From positions 1 to 7,966 of the forward strand of contig JACQMZ010000029.1 in NCBI GenBank assembly GCA_016203345.1: a stretch of 7,966 bases of DNA. Reading direction: 5' to 3'. The notes below the pieces were generated by a model, which worked only from the letters and a program-made list of their open reading frames with translations, was not told where the DNA came from and did not search any database. Origin of the DNA: Candidatus Woesearchaeota archaeon (GTDB taxonomy: Archaea; Nanobdellota; Nanobdellia; Woesearchaeales; ARS49). Below, piece by piece: positions 5,005-7,966 of this stretch (the first letter of the stretch is position 1; the number at the start of each line of letters is the position of its first letter). The translations under genes were made by a program, and so were the position numbers.

Positions 5005-5375
5005 TGCTTTCGGACATAATCTTCAACTTGTTGCCCGTCTATCTGAAGAAAGTATCTTCGTCCATCTTTTTCAACGAATTGTTCCGGTTCAGGAGTACCA
5101 ATAACATTCTGAGTAACCGTTTCTTGATGGTCACGTACGTTGGCAGCAATGAAATGATTAATTCCATACCCAATGGCAAGCAAGCCTACAAAGTAGATAA
5201 CCCGAGACGTAACTCTGTGCAAACCGTCGTTAGTTCTCTTCGGGTACAGCAGTGGCTGAGTTGCAACTCTTTGATCAAGCACATCAACGCTGTGCTGGAG
5301 AACATCTAATTTGTGAACAATCGTATCTAGTTTTTTGGGGTCTGGAGAGTCAGAATCAACAGTTGCCTCCATCAT
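5001..5375 (-). CDS. Small membrane protein of unknown function in the EF-1alpha operon
   Basis: I do not recognise this 124-residue product. Residues 14-37 (KKLDTIVHKLDVLQHSVDVLDQRV written in heptad-like spacing) look like a short coiled coil. Residues about 58-76 form one hydrophobic segment (RVIYFVGLLAIGYGINHFI). The C-terminal part (95-124) is polar and contains GRRYFLQIDGQQVEDYV. A single-pass membrane protein is likely. Its start codon overlaps the S10 stop (ATGA, 5372-5375) and its stop overlaps the isomerase start (5001-5004), which strongly supports that it is expressed. A second ATG at 5372 would remove one residue only. Placement between a ribosomal protein and an isoprenoid enzyme gives no clear functional hint. 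Confidence 0.75.
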   Translation of the reverse strand: MMEATVDSDSPDPKKLDTIVHKLDVLQHSVDVLDQRVATQPLLYPKRTNDGLHRVTSRVIYFVGLLAIGYGINHFIAANVRDHQETVTQNVIGTPEPEQFVEKDGRRYFLQIDGQQVEDYVRKQ

Positions 5376-5683
5376 ACATCAACCATCTCAATCTCAATAT
5401 TCAACCCTTCTGGAATCGGCACGCGCATCACCAGACGCAAGGCGCGCTCGTCCAAGCCGAGATCAATCAAGCGCTTGTGCACGCGCATCTCATACCGCTC
5501 AAACGTCTCAGAACCATTCCCACACGGTCCACGACGAGTCGTGATACGCAACCGCTTTGTCGGCAACGGAATCGGGCCACGCATGTCAACGCCTGTTTTC
5601 TCAGCTATGTCTTTGATGAATGAGCACGTCTGATTGACCTTGTCGATGTCAATCGACGCCAGCTTGATTCGGGCTTTTTGCAT
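5372..5683 (-). CDS. rpsJ: 30S ribosomal protein S10
   Basis: S10 (uS10) is a 30S head protein. The 103-residue length is typical for archaea. Recognisable parts are the N-terminal MQKARIKLASIDIDKVNQTC (1-20), the loop GVDMRGPIPLPTKRLRITTR (31-50), RRGPCGNGSETFERYEMRVH (50-69) and the closing PEGLNIEIEMVDV. It follows EF-1alpha directly, an arrangement conserved from the bacterial str/S10 region through archaea. No Shine-Dalgarno site is visible; an AT-only 10-bp hairpin (5684-5707) touches the start codon and could affect initiation. Confidence 0.96.
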   Translation of the reverse strand: MQKARIKLASIDIDKVNQTCSFIKDIAEKTGVDMRGPIPLPTKRLRITTRRGPCGNGSETFERYEMRVHKRLIDLGLDERALRLVMRVPIPEGLNIEIEMVDV

Positions 5684-5707
5684 TTTATTAAATCAAAATT
5701 TAATAAA
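5684..5707 (-). promoter_or_regulatory. AT-only hairpin touching the S10 start codon
   Basis: A perfect 10-bp inverted repeat, TTTATTAAAT (5684-5693) and ATTTAATAAA (5698-5707), separated by four bases, fills most of the EF-1alpha to S10 gap. In the mRNA its 3' arm ends directly before the S10 ATG. It may tune S10 translation relative to EF-1alpha, or end part of the transcripts. Chance in an AT-rich spacer is possible. Confidence 0.5.
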
Positions 5708-5712
5708 TCCGA

Positions 5713-6996
5713 CTATGCCTTTTTGACATAGTCAATACACATACCGGCAGCAACCGTCTGGCCGCTGTCCCGCACTGCGAACCGCGCCAATTGCGGGTTG
5801 TCTTTTTGCTTCTCAATCACGAGAGGCTGCATAGGCTTGATTTTCACCACAGCCGCATCACCGTTCTTGATAAAGTCAGGATGCTCCTGCAATGTTTCAC
5901 CCGTCGCCGGGTTGATCTTTTTCACAATCTCCGTCACCTGACACGCGACCTGAGCCGTGTGAATGTGGAACACAGGCGTGTAACCAACCGTAATAACCGT
6001 CGGATGATTCATCACGATAATGTTTGCGGTAAACTCAGTCACGATAGGAGGCGGGCTGTCAGTCTTGCCCAACACATCACCGCGCGCAATATCCTTCTTT
6101 TCAATGCCTCTGACATTAAAGCCGACATTATCGCCTGGCTCTGCTTCCTGCACTGCCTCGTGATGCATTTCGATCGTCTTCACTTCACCAGTAATGCCCT
6201 TGCCCTCACGAGCAGGCACAACGATCACTTTGTCACCAACTTTCATAACGCCAGTTTCCACTCTGCCGACAGGAACAACACCAATACCCTGAATGTTGTA
6301 CACGTCCTGCAATGGCAAACGTAACGGCAACTGAGTTGGTTTTTCAGGCTCCTTCAAATTATCAATTGCTTCCAACAGCGTCGGGCCTGTATACCAAGGC
6401 ATCTTTGTAGGCTTTTTCGCAATATTCTCGCCGGGATAAGATGCAATTGGAATCACAACGGTTTGGTCAGCATTCTTCCAGCCAGACACTTTCAAGAGCT
6501 GGACAATGTCCTTTTTCAGCGCCTCAAACTTTGCCTGATCATAATTAACAAGATCCATCTTGTTGCACGCCACAATAATCTGACTCACGCCAAGTGTCTT
6601 TGTCAAGAAGGCATGCTCTCTTGTCTGCGCCTGAATGCCTTCAGAACCAATTACGAGCACACACGCATCAGCCTGTGACGCGCCTGTAATCATGTTCTTG
6701 ATAAAATCCCTGTGGCCCGGAGCGTCAATAATCGTAAAATCAAACTTTTGCGTGCTAAACTTCTTGTGAGACAAATCAATCGTGACACCACGCTCGCGCT
6801 CCTCCTTCAACTGGTCCATAACGAACGCAAACTCAAAACCACCCTTGCCAAGCTCTTCAGCAGTCTCCTTCAGCTTGCGCAACGTCACCTCATCAATATT
6901 GCCAGAGTCGTACAACAAACGACCAACAGTCGTTGATTTACCATGATCAACATGACCGACAAAGACGATGTTCAGGTGTGGTTTTCTTTTTGCCAT
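5713..6996 (-). CDS. tuf: Translation elongation factor EF-1alpha
   Basis: This GTPase delivers aminoacyl-tRNA to the ribosomal A site. The 427-residue length is normal for archaeal EF-1alpha. GTPase motifs are all present: P-loop GHVDHGKS (14-21), switch I RERGVTID with Thr72 (67-74), DAPGH (91-95) and NKMD (145-148). The second and third domains carry GRVETGVMKVGDKV and the closing GQTVAAGMCIDYVKKA. The eukaryote-like VMDQLKEERERG stretch separates it from bacterial EF-Tu. It starts the minus-strand operon, behind a TTTATAAA box (7055-7062) and an AGGAGG-type ribosome site (7006-7010 core), as expected for a highly expressed gene. S10 follows after 29 bases. Confidence 0.98.
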   Translation of the reverse strand: MAKRKPHLNIVFVGHVDHGKSTTVGRLLYDSGNIDEVTLRKLKETAEELGKGGFEFAFVMDQLKEERERGVTIDLSHKKFSTQKFDFTIIDAPGHRDFIKNMITGASQADACVLVIGSEGIQAQTREHAFLTKTLGVSQIIVACNKMDLVNYDQAKFEALKKDIVQLLKVSGWKNADQTVVIPIASYPGENIAKKPTKMPWYTGPTLLEAIDNLKEPEKPTQLPLRLPLQDVYNIQGIGVVPVGRVETGVMKVGDKVIVVPAREGKGITGEVKTIEMHHEAVQEAEPGDNVGFNVRGIEKKDIARGDVLGKTDSPPPIVTEFTANIIVMNHPTVITVGYTPVFHIHTAQVACQVTEIVKKINPATGETLQEHPDFIKNGDAAVVKIKPMQPLVIEKQKDNPQLARFAVRDSGQTVAAGMCIDYVKKA

Positions 6997-7005
6997 AGTA
7001 TATAT

Positions 7006-7010
7006 CCTCC
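7006..7010 (-). promoter_or_regulatory. Shine-Dalgarno site of EF-1alpha
   Basis: On the minus strand TAGGAGGATATATACTATG places the GGAGG core nine bases before the start codon at 6996, confirming that start. Confidence 0.75.
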
Positions 7011-7054
7011 TACTCGATTAGTAGTAAAAATGTACCAATGAAGAACGTGGGTGC

Positions 7055-7062
7055 TTTATAAA
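7055..7062 (-). promoter_or_regulatory. EF-1alpha operon TATA box
   Basis: TTTATAAA, preceded on the minus strand by AGTAACG at the BRE position. Transcription would start near 7031, giving a leader of about 35 bases with the Shine-Dalgarno site. Confidence 0.65.
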
Positions 7063-7076
7063 CGTTACTATTTTCG

Positions 7077-7116
7077 CAGTATTTCCGAGTTCGCTTCGCT
7101 CACTCAGGAAATACTG
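7077..7116 (+). repeat. Conserved-core hairpin, copy 3
   Basis: Stem CAGTATTTCC (7077-7086) / GGAAATACTG (7107-7116), the same stem as at 2609-2647, around a 20-base loop beginning GAGTTCGCTTCGCTCAC. GAGT/ACTC inside the loop can lengthen the stem after a bulged A. The loop is identical to that at 7780-7799. It lies between the L41e stop codon and the EF-1alpha TATA box, where it could separate the two transcripts, although no T-run follows. Confidence 0.8.
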
Positions 7117-7163
7117 GGTAGTGTGAATCTAAATCACAATGAAGATCTTTGTGAACTCTCCAA

Positions 7164-7271
7164 CTAACTGGAACGCTGCGCACGCTTGCGCTTCTCCTTC
7201 TTCATGCGCTTACGCTGCCACTTCCAACGCATCTGACGCTTCTTTTTCCAGCGACGGGAACCACGCTTCAT
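7164..7271 (-). CDS. rpl41e: 50S ribosomal protein L41e
   Basis: L41e (eL41) is the smallest ribosomal protein, usually about 25 residues and almost all Arg/Lys/Trp, bridging the two subunits. This 35-codon frame reads MKRGSRRWKKKRQ followed by MRWKWQRKRMKKEKRKRAQR and SS. Twenty of the 35 residues are Lys or Arg, and the inner MRWKW...KRM...KRKR pattern matches the family. The start at 7271 is favoured because an ATTTATAA box (7295-7302) is centred 27 bases upstream, so the mRNA would be leaderless. An internal ATG (codon 14) would give a 22-residue form closer to the usual start. It lies between the hydrolase-like gene and EF-1alpha on the same strand, with its own promoter. Confidence 0.82.
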   Translation of the reverse strand: MKRGSRRWKKKRQMRWKWQRKRMKKEKRKRAQRSS

Positions 7272-7294
7272 ACACACATGACACAACAACCCAA

Positions 7295-7302
7295 TTATAA
7301 AT
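7295..7302 (-). promoter_or_regulatory. L41e TATA box
   Basis: ATTTATAA on the minus strand, centred about 27 bases before the L41e ATG, predicts a leaderless transcript. It begins seven bases beyond the stop of the hydrolase-like gene. Confidence 0.6.
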
Positions 7303-7308
7303 GTTGTG

Positions 7309-7725
7309 CTATCCCTTCGAACACATCGGGTCAGACAAGTAATGTATGATGTGGTGGATTAGCTGGTAGCGGTGATACGGGTGCGAGAAGTCATGATCCG
7401 CCCCCGCAATCCAAAACACTGTTTTGTGTTTGGCATGAAAGGACAACGCTTCAGTGTGGCTAGGAGGATTAACCGCGTCAGCAGTGCCGTGCAAAAAAAC
7501 AACAGGTTGAGAAACATCATCAAGCAGCGCAAGCGTGCGCCCATCCGCATGTGGAGCTATCAAAAAGTAAAGAGACGCAGGAACACTCAACACTTTCTCC
7601 ACATCACTCCCAACTACAGCATCACACTCGGCAGACTCGTCTCTCACGCACACAATCTTCGCGTGCCGCAAATGAAACAACAAGTCCTGCACATACTGTT
7701 CATTACCCATCACGAGTACCCGCAT
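7309..7725 (-). CDS. Small alpha/beta-hydrolase-like protein lacking a nucleophile
   Basis: The 138-residue product resembles the C-terminal half of alpha/beta hydrolases. PVVFLHGTADAVNPPSHTEAL (74-94) carries the usual acid-residue motif with Asp83. WIAGADHDFSHPYHRY (105-120) carries the usual His111, followed by a final helix IHHIIHYL. No GxSxG nucleophile elbow is present, and the N-terminal part (1-70) is too short for the full fold, so activity is doubtful; it may be a truncated or repurposed member. I chose ATG 7725. The longest frame needs a TTG at 7773 that lies inside a palindromic hairpin. An AAATATTC box (7753-7760) lies about 30 bases before ATG 7725. It diverges from tRNA-Glu and precedes L41e. 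Confidence 0.6.
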   Translation of the reverse strand: MRVLVMGNEQYVQDLLFHLRHAKIVCVRDESAECDAVVGSDVEKVLSVPASLYFLIAPHADGRTLALLDDVSQPVVFLHGTADAVNPPSHTEALSFHAKHKTVFWIAGADHDFSHPYHRYQLIHHIIHYLSDPMCSKG

Positions 7726-7752
7726 ACCAAGACGAACACGCAACTCCTTTTT

Positions 7753-7760
7753 GAATATTT
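7753..7760 (-). promoter_or_regulatory. Weak TATA candidate for the hydrolase-like gene
   Basis: On the minus strand AAATATTC, followed by AAAAAGG, is about 30 bases before the ATG at 7725. Its spacing suits a leaderless or nearly leaderless mRNA, but the match to the TATA consensus is modest. Confidence 0.3.
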
Positions 7761-7770
7761 GTGTGTGAGC

Positions 7771-7808
7771 CAAATTCCCGAGTTCGCTTCGCTCACTCAG
7801 GGAATTTG
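7771..7808 (+). repeat. Conserved-core hairpin, copy 4
   Basis: Stem CAAATTCCC (7771-7779) / GGGAATTTG (7800-7808) around a 20-base loop identical to the one at 7087-7106, although the stems of the two copies differ completely. It lies just upstream of the hydrolase-like gene and faces copy 5 across 37 bases that contain the tRNA TATA box. Confidence 0.8.
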
Positions 7809-7818
7809 TTGAAATAGA

Positions 7819-7826
7819 TTTATAAT
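7819..7826 (+). promoter_or_regulatory. Probable tRNA-Glu TATA box
   Basis: TTTATAAT preceded by GAAATAGA, a good BRE-like stretch. Predicted transcription start is near 7850, about 41 bases before the tRNA and close to the start of hairpin copy 5, which would form nearly all of the pre-tRNA leader. Confidence 0.5.
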
Positions 7827-7845
7827 CCTCACACCGTTTTGATTA

Positions 7846-7891
7846 CAAATTCTCGTGTGAACGAGCATCGGCGAGCGAACTCGAGAATTTG
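7846..7891 (-). repeat. Conserved-core hairpin, copy 5, abutting the tRNA
   Basis: Stem CAAATTCTCG (7846-7855) / CGAGAATTTG (7882-7891); the last G is also the first base of tRNA-Glu. On the minus strand the loop reads AGTTCGCTCGCCGATGCTCG, an expanded form of the shared core GAGTTCGCTTCGCTC. It is opposite in direction to copy 4. Confidence 0.65.
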
Positions 7892-7965
7892 CCCCAGTAG
7901 TCTAGTCCGGCCAAGGATTCGGCCCTTTCGAGGCTGAGACCCGGGTTCAAATCCCGGCTGGGGCA
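7891..7965 (+). tRNA. tRNA-Glu (anticodon UUC)
   Basis: The full cloverleaf is present: acceptor GCCCCAG (7891-7897) / CTGGGGC (7958-7964), a D arm from 7900 with GG in the loop, anticodon stem CGGCC / GGCTG around loop CTTTCGA (7925-7931) with anticodon TTC (7927-7929), a four-base variable loop, and T stem CCGGG / CCCGG around TTCAAAT. The discriminator is A (7965). CCA is not encoded and there is no intron. Its wobble U34 is of the kind modified by Elp3, which is also encoded in this window. Confidence 0.95.
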
Positions 7966-7966
7966 T

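Noticed and set aside
5791..6324. 177-residue open frame antisense to EF-1alpha
   Set aside because: A typical shadow of a strongly biased coding strand, rich in His/Arg and without domain features.
7077..7116. Intrinsic terminator of L41e
   Set aside because: The hairpin is strong but no T-run follows on either strand, and the same core occurs upstream of genes and beside a tRNA, so termination is not supported as its general role.
7726..7773. TTG start at 7773 for the hydrolase-like gene
   Set aside because: It lies within a palindromic repeat hairpin and lacks a ribosome site; the ATG at 7725 fits better with a TATA candidate.

Overview
The window is archaeal. It carries four archaeal/eukaryotic-type ribosomal proteins (S19e, L39e, L31e, L41e), EF-1alpha instead of bacterial EF-Tu, archaeal S10, a PDCD5-family protein and archaeal-type Elp3. 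TATA-like boxes lie about 25-27 bp upstream of several start codons, as expected for archaeal promoters and leaderless mRNAs. Gene content and compact spacing would fit a DPANN-type archaeon (for example a Woesearchaeota-like lineage), but the phylum cannot be fixed from this sequence alone.

Layout. Bases 1-182 hold no gene. They carry a palindromic repeat whose sister copy lies at 2508-2594; the first copy is split by a 90-bp, two-hairpin insert. A divergent pair follows: a secreted cysteine-rich protein with three CCEGL repeats (minus strand) and elp3 (plus strand). The sister repeat supplies the last codons and the stop codon of elp3. The 2547-2784 gap holds the rest of this repeat, two hairpins of a second repeat family and the S19e promoter. 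A tight plus-strand operon, S19e - PDCD5-like - L39e - L31e, runs to 4338. Converging on it is a minus-strand operon, EF-1alpha - S10 - small membrane protein - type I isopentenyl-diphosphate isomerase (7.0 kb down to 4.4 kb), with ATGA stop/start overlaps at the last two junctions. Upstream on the minus strand are a 35-residue L41e gene and a small alpha/beta-hydrolase-like gene. A plus-strand tRNA-Glu(UUC) closes the window.

Together this is mostly translation machinery: ribosomal proteins, an elongation factor, a tRNA and a tRNA wobble-uridine modifier. tRNA-Glu(UUC) belongs to the class of tRNAs that Elp3 is known to modify. Isoprenoid synthesis (IDI) and a secreted protein of unknown function complete the set.

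The most unusual signal is non-coding. Five hairpins sit in three gene gaps (2609-2647, 2668-2713, 7077-7116, 7771-7808, 7846-7891). They share a loop core related to GAGTTCGCTTCGCTCACTC, while their self-complementary stems differ. Four of the five form two opposite-facing pairs, and one abuts the first base of the tRNA gene.
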